DNA of 64,000 nt, taken from Diospyros lotus. Its lineage: Eukaryota > Streptophyta > Magnoliopsida > Ericales > Ebenaceae. Below the pieces are notes generated by a model. The model saw only the letters and a program-made list of their open reading frames with translations, made no database searches and had not been told where the DNA came from. Shown in pieces: positions 22,343 to 33,470 of this stretch (within the stretch, counting starts at the first letter, position 1; the number at the start of each line of letters is the position of its first letter). The stretch spans positions 33,336,116 through 33,400,115 of the forward strand of contig NC_068347.1 of the NCBI RefSeq assembly GCF_014633365.1, given 5' to 3'. The position numbers and the translations under genes are program-made.

Positions 22343-23408
22343 ACACTGGGATAGAAAGTGTGTTTAATTTTGCTCTCTGACGCTGGGATAGAAAGTGTGG
22401 TTAATGGGTTTATGTTTACGAGAAACTAAATTAGGCTTTTTGAGTTCTGTTTCACGAAAGTTCTATCTGAGTGACTGCTTCACTATATTATGTGGTTATT
22501 TTGCGGAATAATTGTTTATTAGAACATTATTAATTAAATTAGGCCAAACCCATAATTTAATTTTTATATTTTTATGTTTTTTGTATGATCACTTGAGTTT
22601 TTTGTTATTTTAATTAAATTTTTAGATAATATATTTTTAAGTAATTTTATTTTTAACTTTTTGTGATAATATGAATTTTTTATTATTTTAATTATTCTTT
22701 TATATCATGTATTTTTGAGTTAATTGTATATTTTGTTAATGTATAGTCTAATTGCATTTTTGAGGTGTGTAATTGATTAAAAAATGCATAATTTATTGTA
22801 CAATCAAAATAATAAAAATTTTAATTATATAAAAATAATTAAATTATTTAAAAATAATTTTTTTAAGGATGTATTTGAAATAATGAATAGTTTGCTTAAT
22901 TTATTTTTTATAAATTAAAAAATTATTTTTACAAGGTTTAAGGACGCTACATTAGTTAAAATTTTGAGAATTCCATTCGCTATGTACGTACAGATACATA
23001 CGTTGTTACCAATGGAGTCTATATATGCGTACATATATATATAAATATAATTAAAATAAACAAGTTGGCAGGATCTGGATCCAAGTTAGATACACTCCAC
23101 CAAGATCATGTACATGCATGGATGTATGCATGTGGACGTATGTATATGCATGCATACATATACATACATGCATGCATGTATGAATTTGAATATTCAAAGT
23201 TGAAGCCTAAAACCAAATAAATCTGCAGCGTGGCGTCGGTAAATTTATGGCAGCCTCATGAAAAGAGAAAAGGTGGTAAAGTTGGAGAAGATGAGAGCGT
23301 TGGTGGCTTGTGATTCCCATTAATTAAAGCAGCTTAATCTTGAGGTGCCCTCATGTTCTGATCTTCTCTTCTCTTCTCATGAGGTCCAAATAACTCCACC
23401 TCTACGCT
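22340..23408. other. AT-rich intergenic DNA between RPN2 and FAMA
   Basis: Two near-copies of a 30-base segment (GACACTGGGATAGAAAG / GACGCTGGGATAGAAAG) lie near 22342 and 22380. The rest is AT-rich, with a CATG/ATGTATGC-type alternating purine-pyrimidine stretch at 23100-23185. No coding sequence is seen. The right part is likely FAMA upstream regulatory DNA. Confidence 0.6.
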
Positions 23409-23409
23409 C

Positions 23410-23447
<38 letters not shown>
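23409..23447 (+). promoter_or_regulatory. CT tract followed by TATA run, candidate FAMA core promoter
   Basis: (CT)n at 23409-23433 runs directly into (TA)n at 23434-23447, about 510 bases upstream of the FAMA start codon. A splice-like pair further on (donor AAG/GTTAGT near 23578 and acceptor TTTCAG/GAGG near 23851) suggests a 5' UTR intron, which would put transcription start near here. Position and composition only; no transcript evidence. Confidence 0.4.
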
Positions 23448-23952
23448 GTGAAGTCAAAGCCAGCTCTAACAGGCAAGATGGCCCATTATATATACCCACA
23501 ATATCTCCCCACCCATCTTGTCTTTGCTTCATCACTTCCTTTCTTGGGTTGTTCTTCACTCCTCTCTCATAATTAAGGTTAGTCTCTCCTAATTACTTTC
23601 TTTTGCACCTTATATATATTTATATATATGTATATATATAGACTCGGAGACTCGGTATAATGACGATAATGAAATTAGATTATAAGTTTTGAGTTATGAA
23701 GATAATTATACTTTAAGACCTTTTTAAAAAGGGAATTACGACTTCACAAGATAGTGTCATTATAATTGCTTTTATGTTACGTGTTTATTTGAGATATTAA
23801 CTGATTTAAATCATCTTGTGGATGAAAAATCAGGAATTTTCATCTGTTTCAGGAGGTGGACCCAAGCTGTGAAAATCTCTCTCTCTCTCTCACTCTCTCG
23901 CTCTCTCTCTCGCTTAGGGTTTCTGACAAGAAATTCAGTCGTACTCACAATA

Positions 23953-26089
23953 ATGGACAAAGAAGGGACTTACTCGGTATATACTGTGCAAAGTCTTCTC
24001 CTTTTCTATTGGGTTTTCATCGCCATGTTGTTTTACTCACATCCGGGACTTTTCCAGGCCGCCTTGCCAGTGAATTTTCCGGTGCCGGACTACTCTCTCG
24101 ACCAGCACCAGCCGCAGTTCATGAGGCCGCCGATGATGGGCGAAACATCCGCCGATAACGCCAACCAAATGGTCGATTACATGCTCAACAATCCACAGCC
24201 ACACCAAATTTCGTCCATTGATAAGTTGAGCTTCGTGGACGGGATGCAGTTCGCCGATTTCGGACCAAAGCTGGCTCTGAATCAATCCAACAACGTCTCG
24301 GAAAGCGAACAGGCGATAGATCCGGTTTGCTTCTTGAAGTTCCCGGTGTTGAACGATAAGTTGCAGGAAGATCATCAGTCGACTCTAATGGTGGCTTCAG
24401 ATGGTGTTTATGAAGAGAGTTCTAGAGGAAAGTGGAGGGAAGGGTTTGAAGTTGACGAAGACGCTAGGGTTTCTCAGACCACGCCGGCAGAGCTTCGGAT
24501 TCTCAGCGAGAACGCCGGCAATAGCCCCGTGACGGAGGTGAAGAACAAGAGAAAGCGGCCGAGAACGACCAAGACGAGCGAGGAAGTCGAAAGCCAGAGG
24601 ATGATTCATATTGCAGTTGAGAGAAATCGGAGAAAGCAAATGAATGAGCATCTTCGTGTGTTGAGATCTCTCATGCCCGGCTCATACGTCCAAAGGGTAT
24701 GTAGATGGTTCATTTTATTTTATTTTTGTTTTTGATAACGACTAGAGCCCGCCCGGCCGGGAACATAAACTACCGGCCGGGATATAAATTTATTTACGAT
24801 CGAGCTCATCATATACATACAGAAAGATTCAAACTAATTTAGTTACAGAGAAGATTACAATTAATATATCACAAGCCAGTACTGCGAGTCTATATATATG
24901 GATAATACTTCATTGCACCAAACTAAACATTAACACACATATATATATAGAGAGAGAGAGAGAGAGCTTAGATATTCTAGATTATATTATATGTTTCATA
25001 TAGACTAGTGAAGACTTTCATGTGGTAGTCTTAAGTAATATGATAGTTGAAGTGCTTGCTAAAGGGCCTCGTATTTGGTCTCTCTTGGATATATAGTCTT
25101 TTTTTGCCCTTTTAAGGCTTGGTTGGTATTTTGTCCCGATGTACTCCCAAAACACTCATTTTCACCTCTAGCCAGTTAGGCTAGGTGGTAGTTTAATTAA
25201 GTTATATAAAAGTTGAAGTGCCCGAAGAATTTTTGAGTTTGGTGAAAATGTTGCTTATAAGGAAACAAATATTTGATTTACTTTGATTATGATGCAAAAG
25301 GAGATGATTTGATGTGAATTGCATGGCAATTGGAACGTACGTAGGGAGATCAAGCATCCATAATAGGAGGAGCCATAGAGTTTGTAAGAGAGCTGGAGCA
25401 GCTCCTCCAATGCCTGGAGTCCCAGAAGCGGCGGCGGCTCTACGGGGACCCGCCGCGGCCGGCTGGAGAATCTTCCCTGCCGATCCCACAGCCCCAGGCT
25501 CCTCCGCCGCCGCCGTTCCCCCTAGTGGCGCTTCCAAACGACCAGCTGAAGCTGGTAGAGCTGGAGACCGGGCTCCACGAGGAAACCGCCGAGAGCAAGT
25601 CTTGCCTGGCGGACGTGGAGGTGAAGATGGTAGGGTTCGACGCCATGATCAAGATCCTCTGCCGGAGAAGGCCCGGCCAGCTTGTTAAGACCATCGCCGC
25701 CCTCGAAGATCTGCAGCTCTCTATTCTCCACACCAACATTACTACCATCGAGCAAACCGTTCTCTATTCCTTCAATGTCAAGGTACGACATATCTCTCTC
25801 TCTCTATATATATATATTCATTCACCCAACCTCGCAGCATCGATATCCATTATCGACTTATTTGACATCTCTAACTTTAAATCCCAAAAGTCTAAATAAT
25901 CGAGTTTTTTGTTCATATTATCTTTAAACAAATGCAATATAATACTAGTTATACCGATGTAAATGGATTCTTATTGTTGCCGTCATTGTCGTCGTCTAGG
26001 TTGGGGGCGAAGCGAGGTTCACAGCTGAGGATATAGCGAGCTCGGTTCAGCAAATCTTGAATTTTATCAATGCCAACAGCACCATGTGA
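23953..26089 (+). CDS. FAMA: FAMA-type bHLH transcription factor
   Basis: Nuclear bHLH factor of the SPCH/MUTE/FAMA group; FAMA stops symmetric divisions and drives guard-cell identity, acting with SCRM/ICE1 partners. Proposed exons: 23953-23976, 24058-24696, 25345-25782 and 26000-26089, giving 396 residues (Arabidopsis FAMA is about 414). The N-terminal half keeps FAMA-specific blocks such as [14 protein letters not shown] and [14 protein letters not shown]. The basic region reads [20 protein letters not shown] (about 191-210) and is followed by the helix-loop-helix [20 protein letters not shown]242-Q-C-L-E246 fits the LxCxE retinoblastoma-binding consensus. The C-terminal ACT-like domain starts at KSCLADVEV (306). 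The first intron is 81 nt and frame-neutral, so unspliced RNA also encodes an open frame. Exon 3 is strikingly GC-rich around a Pro-rich linker. An in-frame GTG-initiated extension upstream is not used here. Confidence 0.94.
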
Positions 26090-28012
26090 TGGGCATGCAT
26101 TCATGCATTGAAGTAAGGGAAATTAACATTAATTATCATTCCAGAGTTATCACTTACTTAGCTCTACTCTCTCTCTCTCTCTCACACACACACATTAGAT
26201 GTCGCCACTTATATGAATTCCTCGTCTTTTTCTAAGGATTTTGCTAAATTCTTAAGGGGTTTACTCTTCTTCTTCTTCTATTGTAATTTTTTTATCATCT
26301 TATTCTTAGGATGAATTATGAAATTTGAGCCAAATAATTACTGATACTGTGAATTCAGTCCGCAACTGACTTTGTAATTCAATTCTTTCATCTATAACTA
26401 TTCATGTTTTATATAGTTTCTTGAGTTGTTCGTTTTTCTTCCCTTCCCGTAGCTCTTCTTATAAGATGATATAAAATTGTCCGAGACCTTCTAAAAAAAT
26501 GTTCTTCGATGTTTAAGTCAGAATTCAAAAAAAAGACAAAAATGAATTACTAGATTAAATGAGGAGGTTTTCTTTTCAAACAATTTTTTAAAACTCTCTA
26601 TCAAAATGAGATTTTTTTCTACTTACAAACGATAGAGTTGGCGACTTTTTTTTTCTATTTTTTCTGCAATAAGACCTTCTTTTTTTTTTTTGGGTAATAA
26701 GTAAGCATTTCATTACAAAAAAATCACAAAACATCAACAATTTAGCCTCACAACAAAAAACCAAAAACTAAAAAATCTAAATATATATATAAATATCATA
26801 AAAATTTTCATAAGCTTTCACTTTAAATTTAAAACTCACAATCATCATATATCTTTTCGCTCTAAATATTATAAGATTTTCTAAGCAAATGTCAGACATT
26901 CATGACCTTTTTTGTTATGTATCTTCACCGTTGTCCCCTTATCATATTATTTAATATCATTTTTACCCTCTTTCCATCATCACTTACATATCCAAATTAT
27001 TTTAGTCAAATATCTTTACACATAAATATATATATACACACACACACATGGAATAATTAATAAACAAGAGATAGGAAGTCAACGCTGTGTGTACCCCCTG
27101 GCTATATAGATTGCTGCTGTCTGGTTGACCTGTCAGATATGATGAGTTCTTGTTGGCATTACCCTCTGCAACATACATACATTGATTGAAAAAATAAAAA
27201 AAATAAAAAAATCTAAAATTGAATGACTGTATTACCCTTGATACTGAGGGAGTGGCCAAATTCAGCCCCCTCTGATGAGTTCATTGTTTTGTGGTTCATA
27301 TCCTTCACCACCCTTTTTTTATTTGAGTGTGGTACCATCCATATATTGGACGGTTAAGATTTTACCATAGTAATATATACATAATTTGTAATAAATTTTT
27401 TATAAGTGAATAGAAAAATCTCTTTGATTTTGATAAGAATTTTTTGAGAAGTTGCAAGAAAAATAATTTGGAAGAAAAAATAATAATTTTTAAAGAAGAA
27501 AAAAGAATCTAAGAATAGATTTTTTCACTATTAAATCTATAATTACGATTATTAACGACAATACATTAACTATTTATTAGATTTTAATGATGATACATTA
27601 ATGAGGATACATTAATATTATTGTATTTTAAATATAAAATTTAAAACATAAGAATATTATTTATCCCATATATATAAGTGAATTCACACACCAAATATAA
27701 AGTAATTATTTATCTTTGTCTTTTTGTTTTATGTTCCATCAATCTCCTTAGTCTATTCATGCATTCATTTTGGGTGGCACATGGTGGGGATGACTTCCCC
27801 TCAAGGTCAAAATAGGGGCCCATAATACGATGTATATATATATATATATACATACACAATCATTTTGTCCTATAAAGTCCAAAGACAAAAAGTCTAAATT
27901 TAATTCTTATTTACTCAATTAATTTTTTTAATTATATATATATATATATTAGAAGTGTAACATGTGTTATGTAAATATACATAATAATTATTTTTTTTTA
28001 ATCTGTGTGTAG
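26090..28012. other. AT-rich intergenic DNA downstream of FAMA
   Basis: No gene is seen. It contains short CT/CA runs near 26165-26195, poly-T and poly-A tracts (for example near 26650 and 26680), and several TA microsatellites (near 27025, 27834 and 27940). A segment near 26690-26720 (GGTAATAAGTAAGCATTTC) may be a decayed retroposon tail. Otherwise unremarkable. Confidence 0.6.
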
Positions 28013-28499
28013 AATTGTAAATGAGCCGAGTCGAACCGAGCTTCCCTAAACTCAACTCGGCTCGATAACATTTAGTACTGGCTTAGGCTCGAGCTCAAGT
28101 CGAGCCTAAAATGTGGGCTCGAGCTCGAGCTTGATAACATTTCCCAAGCTCGAGCTCGGTTCGCGCTCGATTCGTTAATTGGATTAATGACTCGGGCTTG
28201 GGCTCGACTTGTTAATTGAATTAATGAATCGAGCTCGAGCTTGGGCTCAGGTTCGGGCTCGAGCTCGAGCTCAACTGAAATTTATCAATTTTTTTTGTTT
28301 AAAAAAATCTAATAAATTGATGTGTAATAAAAATATCAACATATAATCAACAAATATACATAAATCAATCAAAATAGGAAACAATCAAACAATAGACAAA
28401 AACTCAACAACAAAAATACACCTATTTTTCACCAGTCACAATATGCATATCGACATAAAGATAAACAATACTCAACAACAACAAAATAGTATGCAAAAA

Positions 28500-28880
28500 A
28501 TAACCACTGAGACGAGGTCGTGCGGTGAAGAAGGCTGTGTTGTGTGGTGAGAGACGACGGAGAGGGATGCAAGAGGTTTCAGCTTTCTTTTCTAAAGCCG
28601 ATGGTGAGAAAGGCAGTGAGCGACGATGAGGGCAGCCAGCGAGGTGAGACGACGAGGGCAGCCGTCGCGGTGAGAAATGGTGGAGAGGGCGAGAGGCTTC
28701 GACTTTCTTCTTCAAAGTCAATGACGAGAGGCAGCGAGCGACGGTGGTAGGCTTCAGAGAGGCAGCAAGCTGCGATGACGACAGACGGTGCAATGAGAGA
28801 CGGTGGAAAGGGCAGTTGGCAATGACAATAGCCGTTCTTCCATGCTCTTCAAAGTCAATCACATTTGGGAATGGGAGGCA
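28500..28880. other. GC-rich, low-complexity core within the compound element
   Basis: An island of GACGA/GCGGTGAG-type repeats with open frames on both strands but no recognisable domain. It contrasts sharply with the AT-rich surroundings. It could be captured host sequence or simple repeat expansion. The translated Arg/Ser-rich products look like low-complexity noise, so no gene is called. Confidence 0.5.
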
Positions 28881-29010
28881 AGAGGATGGAGCACAAATTA
28901 GGATTTTTAGGAAAATTAGTATTTATATAGGGTGTGTTCTTATAATTTATAAAATATAAAAATTTAATCACTCTTATGTTGTTATGCTCTATCAAAGAAG
29001 TATAAATTAT

Positions 29011-30537
29011 GCCCTCAAGGCATAGCTCCGTTGGTAAATGAAATACACTCTAGCGTGTTGCTTTGCGCCCTTAGATTTAGTGTTCGAGTTCTGGATAGAA
29101 GGGAAAGCTTAGGTGGTATTCTTTTTGTGTTTTAGTTTTGAGTTTTAAGTTTTTAATTCATTTTGAGTTTTATGTTTTGAGTGTCTGTTTTGAGATTTTT
29201 GAAAACATGTTCTTTGTGTTATTCTGAAAAACTGTTTTTTAAAATAGAAAACTAGAAAACGCATTTACTTTTGAGAAAATTTATTTTATAATATTTTATT
29301 TAAAAAATTTGATTCAAAGTTATAAATATTTATTAATAAATTATAAATTTAATTCAAAAAATTTAAAATATAACACAAAAGATAACTATAATCTAAGCAT
29401 ATATAATATATTAACATTATAAAGTATTTTCTAAAATTATTTTTAACTTAACTCAACTATTAATTTTATGATAAATTTATTTTTACCTACAAATTAAAAT
29501 TTGACATTAATTTTGAGATTTAAATTATTCATAACATAACTATTAAAAATAATAATAAATCATAAAATAACAAAATATTGATTTATTCAAAAAATTTAAA
29601 ATATAATTAAAAAATAAAACAAAAAACTGGGAATGGAGAGAGGGCAATGGCGGACGAAGAAATGGATGAAGAAAGAAGGAAGAAATAGAAGGGTAGAAGA
29701 AAGAAACCACAAGCGATGGCAGATGTGGGCATGGCGGATGTGTATGGCGGATCTGGAAGAGAGAACGGCGCAGGCGAACGATGAAGCGCGGCGGATCTAG
29801 AAGGGATAACGACGGCGTAGGCGAACGACGTGCGGTGGCGGTGGCGGTAGCGGCGGTGGCGGTAGCGACGTAGACGAACGACATAGGCGACAGTGCAAGC
29901 AAAAAAGGGAGTTTGGAAGGGAGGGGGCGGTGATAGAGAAAATGAAGGTGGTAGGCGCTACAATGGCCGACAAGGAAAAGAGGGAATCTGGAAAAGAGAA
30001 GGTGGTGACGGAGAAGATGGCGGTGACAGCCGTTGCGATGGCCGACATGGAAGAAAGAGAGTCTAGAAGGGAGGCAGCGATGACAGAGAAGATGGCAGTG
30101 GCAGTAGCGGTGTTTTGGGCGAGGCTTGAGAGAGAGAGAGAGAGAAAAGAAGAGATATGCGAGTTGGAGGGTTGCTGGGGATGGGGGGTGCGCGGTAGTT
30201 TTCCCTGTTTTTGTGTTTTGGGTGTGTTTTCACTAAAAACACCCAAAATAATATTCAAAATGTTGTTTTGGGTTTTCTTTACAAATTTTTTCATTATTTT
30301 CGAAAATACGTTTTTGAAAATAACAAAGAGAACACATTTTTATTGTTTTAAAAAACTAAAAACTCAGAATAGGTTAAAAACAGCAAAGAGAATAGGTCCT
30401 TAGCAATTAAAGCAATCTTGAAAGTTGAAAACTATTTGTTGCCTTCACGTTTGCTGCAAAGCTAGGGATTGAATTGACCGTTGAGTTCTTTGATTTACAT
30501 CTCCTACTAATATCGTATGGTGCATTAATAAAAAAAA
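29011..30537 (+). mobile_element. tRNA-derived SINE, copy 1, split by a transposon
   Basis: Flanked by a perfect 10-bp duplication TATAAATTAT at 29001-29010 and 30538-30547. The 5' part has an A-box-like TAGCTCCGTTGGTAAATG (29023-29040) and a B-box-like GTTCGAGTTCTGG (29082-29094), the internal pol III promoter layout of tRNA-derived SINEs. The 3' part (30403-30537) ends in an A-rich tail. Excluding the inserted element the SINE is about 236 bp. The 3' half matches the copy at 32822-33087 (TGATTTAC.TCTCCTACT block). Confidence 0.9.
29112..30399. mobile_element. Harbinger-like non-autonomous element inside the SINE
   Basis: Flanked by TTA at 29109-29111 and 30400-30402. The ends are inverted: GGTGGTATTCTTTTTG on the left and, reverse-complemented, GGACCTATTCTCTTTG on the right; similarity continues inward (TGTTCTTTGTGTTATT against TGTTCTCTTTGTTATT), so the terminal repeats are long. 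The core (29630-30200) is GC-rich with GGCGGTGGC-type runs that create long but domain-free open frames on both strands. No transposase is present. Its removal reunites the two SINE halves exactly. Confidence 0.82.
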
Positions 30538-30547
30538 TATAAATTAT

Positions 30548-32120
30548 TATTGATTGTAATAATAATAATTTAATTATTATTATAAATTAATCATTTTAAT
30601 TATTATTATGAACTATTATTAATGTGATGTCAGTTTAATTATATATTTTGTTTATAAATAAAATATTTAGAATGTGCATTTAATATTGTCTGTATAAGAC
30701 TATAATGATTAATTTTTTAAAATTTAATATAACGTTAGACTTTAATAGAGTAAATTAAGTATTACTCAAGTGAGATGTACAGTTACAAAGTTACTAAATA
30801 GTAATTTTTTGAAATTCAATTATACAAAATTACAAATATAGATTTATTACAAATATTAATGTTATTCTATCAATTAAGATAAATATATAATCGATTAATC
30901 TCTTAAAGGGTTAAATTACTCAACTAAACATTTTCTTACTCGATTAAAATAATAAATATTTTATTATGCTCATACATTAATTGATTAATTTTAAGTCACA
31001 ACAAATATTCTTATCAACACATTCTATTAAACATTGTATTACTCAAGTGAGATATGGTAGTAATTTTTAAAATTTTAATAATAAAAAAATATAATTTTGG
31101 TTATCAACACATTCTATTAAATATTCATTTAGTCGAATAACTATTTGGTTATTCAATTAATGTCATTTTATCATATATTTGAATAAAACAAGTATATAAT
31201 CGATTAATCTTTTAAATGTTTAGGTTCTACTTGATTAAAAATAAAAAAATAATCGAGTACAATATTTGTTAGTTGTTATTCAATTAAACATTTTCTTACT
31301 CGATTAAAATGATAATTAAACACTATTAAATTCATACATTAATTAATTAATTTTAAGTTACAATAAATTTTTTTATCAACACATTCTATTAATGACTTAA
31401 AATATTTATATAAGGTGTCTTTTTATAATTTATAATATATAAAATATAAAAATTTAAATATATTTTAATTTGATGTCAGTTTATATATTTTATTTGTAAA
31501 TAAAATATTTAGAATGTGCATTTAATTAATACTGTCTGTAATGATTAAGTTTTTAAAATTTAATACAACATTAGACTTTAATAGAATAAATTAAGTATTA
31601 CTCAAGTGAGATATAAAGTTAATAAGTAGTAATTTTTTGAAATTCAATGATACAAAATTGCAAATATAGAGTCATTATCTTAAATCATGTTTATTACTTT
31701 GATACTTAAATTAAATATTATAGTTACTAAACCAATGTAATGTACCACTTACTCGAATAATAATTTGATTATTTAATTAATGTTATTCTATCATATATGT
31801 GAATAAGATAAGTATATAGTCGATTAATCTCTTAAATATTTAGGTTTTATTTGATTAAAAAAAATAATCAAGGACAATATTTGTCAGTTATTATTCAACT
31901 AAACATTTTCTTACTAAATTAAAATGATAATTATTCTATTAAGATCATGCATTAATTGATTAATTTTAAGTTATAACAAATTTTGTTAGGTTTGACATGA
32001 TTAAAAATAAAAAAATTGTCGAGTATAATAAATATACTCAAAATTAATTATTTTATTAATGTATTTATAAATAATTATACTCAAAATTATAAATAATTTT
32101 ATTAATATATTTATAAATAA
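30548..32120. repeat. Degenerate internal repeats in AT-rich DNA
   Basis: A block near 30655-30845 (containing ATTTAGAATGTGCATTTAAT and ACTCAAGTGAGAT) recurs at about 31498-31680. A second motif, CATTTTCTTACT(C/A)GATTAAAA-like, occurs near 30928, 31287 and 31905. A further segment near 28915-28965 (TTTATATAGGGTGTGTTC) is echoed at about 31395-31440. These look like old partial duplications within one element. No coding. Confidence 0.65.
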
Positions 32121-32380
32121 ACTTATTCACGAGCTAGTTTGTGAGTCTATAATCGACCCAGTTCACGAGTTTCTAATTGAGCCAACTCGTGAACCACTAT
32201 TCAAGTTGCTTGTGAGCCTATTATCGAGCCAACTCGTAAGTTTATTGAGCCGAACTTTGTTGAGCTCAAACTCAACTCGTTAATAAATTGAACTTTAAAT
32301 TTAGACTCAACCTTAACAAATGAACTGGAATGAGGTTTTATCAAATCGAGCCCGAATACCTCAGCTCATTTACGACATGT

Positions 32381-32821
32381 GAAGATAAGCTCAGGTAAAG
32401 TGATATAATATATTTACTTATATAATAGAATGGAATTTCGATAAGACAATTGCATATTTTTTAAAGTATCGTTTACTTTACTTGGCGCTGACAGATCAGT
32501 AAGGTCAACTTTCGTCTTTATTTGATGGGTGGTGAATTTTGTTCTCATCTATAAATATAATATTGTGAGATATATTTGGTATTATATATACACACAAACA
32601 TGTGTATAAATTTTAAACTCTAAATCTTAAATGCTAAAATTTTTCAAGTATTAACTACATTTGTATGTCTCATTTAATGTGAGGAGAATTGTACACTTAT
32701 ATACTTATATATTTTTTATTAATTTTTAAATTTTTTTTAATGTGATATTTAGTTGAGGTTCAAAGATATTCTAACCTAAAATTATAGACACTTTTGATAG
32801 TTCTTAATAAAATTCTTATTT
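32381..32821. other. AT-rich spacer
   Basis: No gene or clear repeat seen; it contains the left copy of the SINE target duplication (TCTTATTT) at its right edge, 32814-32821. Confidence 0.5.
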
Positions 32822-33087
32822 GTTCTCGGCGTATAGATGAATTGGTAAAGGAAGAATCATTGGGGTGTTATTTTTTAGGCTCTCAAGTTTCGTGTTCGAG
32901 CACTAATCAGAAGATAATTCAGTAAGCAAAGAGCGATCCTGAAAAATGAAAAATGTTTCTCTCTCACATTTGCGATTGTGCTAGCGATCGAAATCTGTCT
33001 GTTGGGTTCCCTGATTTACTTCTCCTACTGAAATCGTGGGGCTGAACAATGGGGGCGCTCGTGATGGTGCGTTAACAAAAAAAAAAA
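32822..33087 (+). mobile_element. tRNA-derived SINE, copy 2, intact
   Basis: About 266 bp, flanked by TCTTATTT at 32814-32821 and 33088-33095. A-box-like TAGATGAATTGGTAAAGG and B-box-like GTGTTCGAGCACTAATC mark the internal pol III promoter. The tail is A12 at 33076-33087. The 3' third matches the SINE at 29011-30537, so the two belong to one family. Confidence 0.9.
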
Positions 33088-33095
33088 TCTTATTT

Positions 33096-33470
33096 AAAAA
33101 AAAAATATTAACAATATAAAAGAAAAAAATAAAAAATAAAACACCTTCGGTACCCCAAGATTTTTATTGACCGCCTAATGAACATAAAAGACAAAATAAA
33201 TAAATGAATACTCTATAAAACGGGCCGTGCCCAGCCTTTCTCTTGGGGCAGGCCCACAGGCTGATTTGGGTCACCCCTCTTGGTCTGGCCCGGGGTGAAG
33301 GGCCACAATACCCTAGTTAATTTGAAAATATTATATATATAATTTTGTTGTTATAAATTAATTAAAAATAAAAAAATACCAAACTTACCCTTAGGTCAAG
33401 GAAAATGACGCAAACCCATGATTTAAAACGGAAAAATAGAGAGAGAAAAGTGAGAAAATGTAATCACTAA
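33096..33470. other. Spacer with a GGGCC-rich fragment
   Basis: AT-rich except for about 33222-33315, which has GGGCCGTGCCCAGCC and GGCCCGGGGTGAAGGGCC motifs typical of a decayed plant repeat. No gene seen. Confidence 0.5.

Larger units (their letters stand above)
28013..32380. mobile_element. Compound DNA element with GAGCTCG-rich arms
   Basis: Both ends carry GTAAATGAGC in inverted orientation (near 28018 and 32372), followed inward by arms rich in GCTCGAG/GAGCTCG/ACTCG motifs (28020-28275 and 32125-32375). The interior is AT-rich with dispersed internal duplications and contains a SINE at 29011 split by a TTA-flanked element. No transposase is recognised and no target duplication is obvious, so a single large non-autonomous element is inference; two separate elements with similar arms are also possible. 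Confidence 0.55.

Noticed and set aside
23818..24735. A 305-residue continuous frame at the start of FAMA
   Set aside because: It begins at a GTG, translates a CT microsatellite as SLSLSLS, reads through the likely 81-nt intron and runs past the GT donor at 24697. The spliced model from ATG 23953 fits the family better.
28422..30403. Several 70-165 residue open frames on both strands
   Set aside because: They are Arg/Ser/Ala low-complexity translations of GC-rich repeat cores in transposons, open in opposite strands at once, with no domain or splice support.
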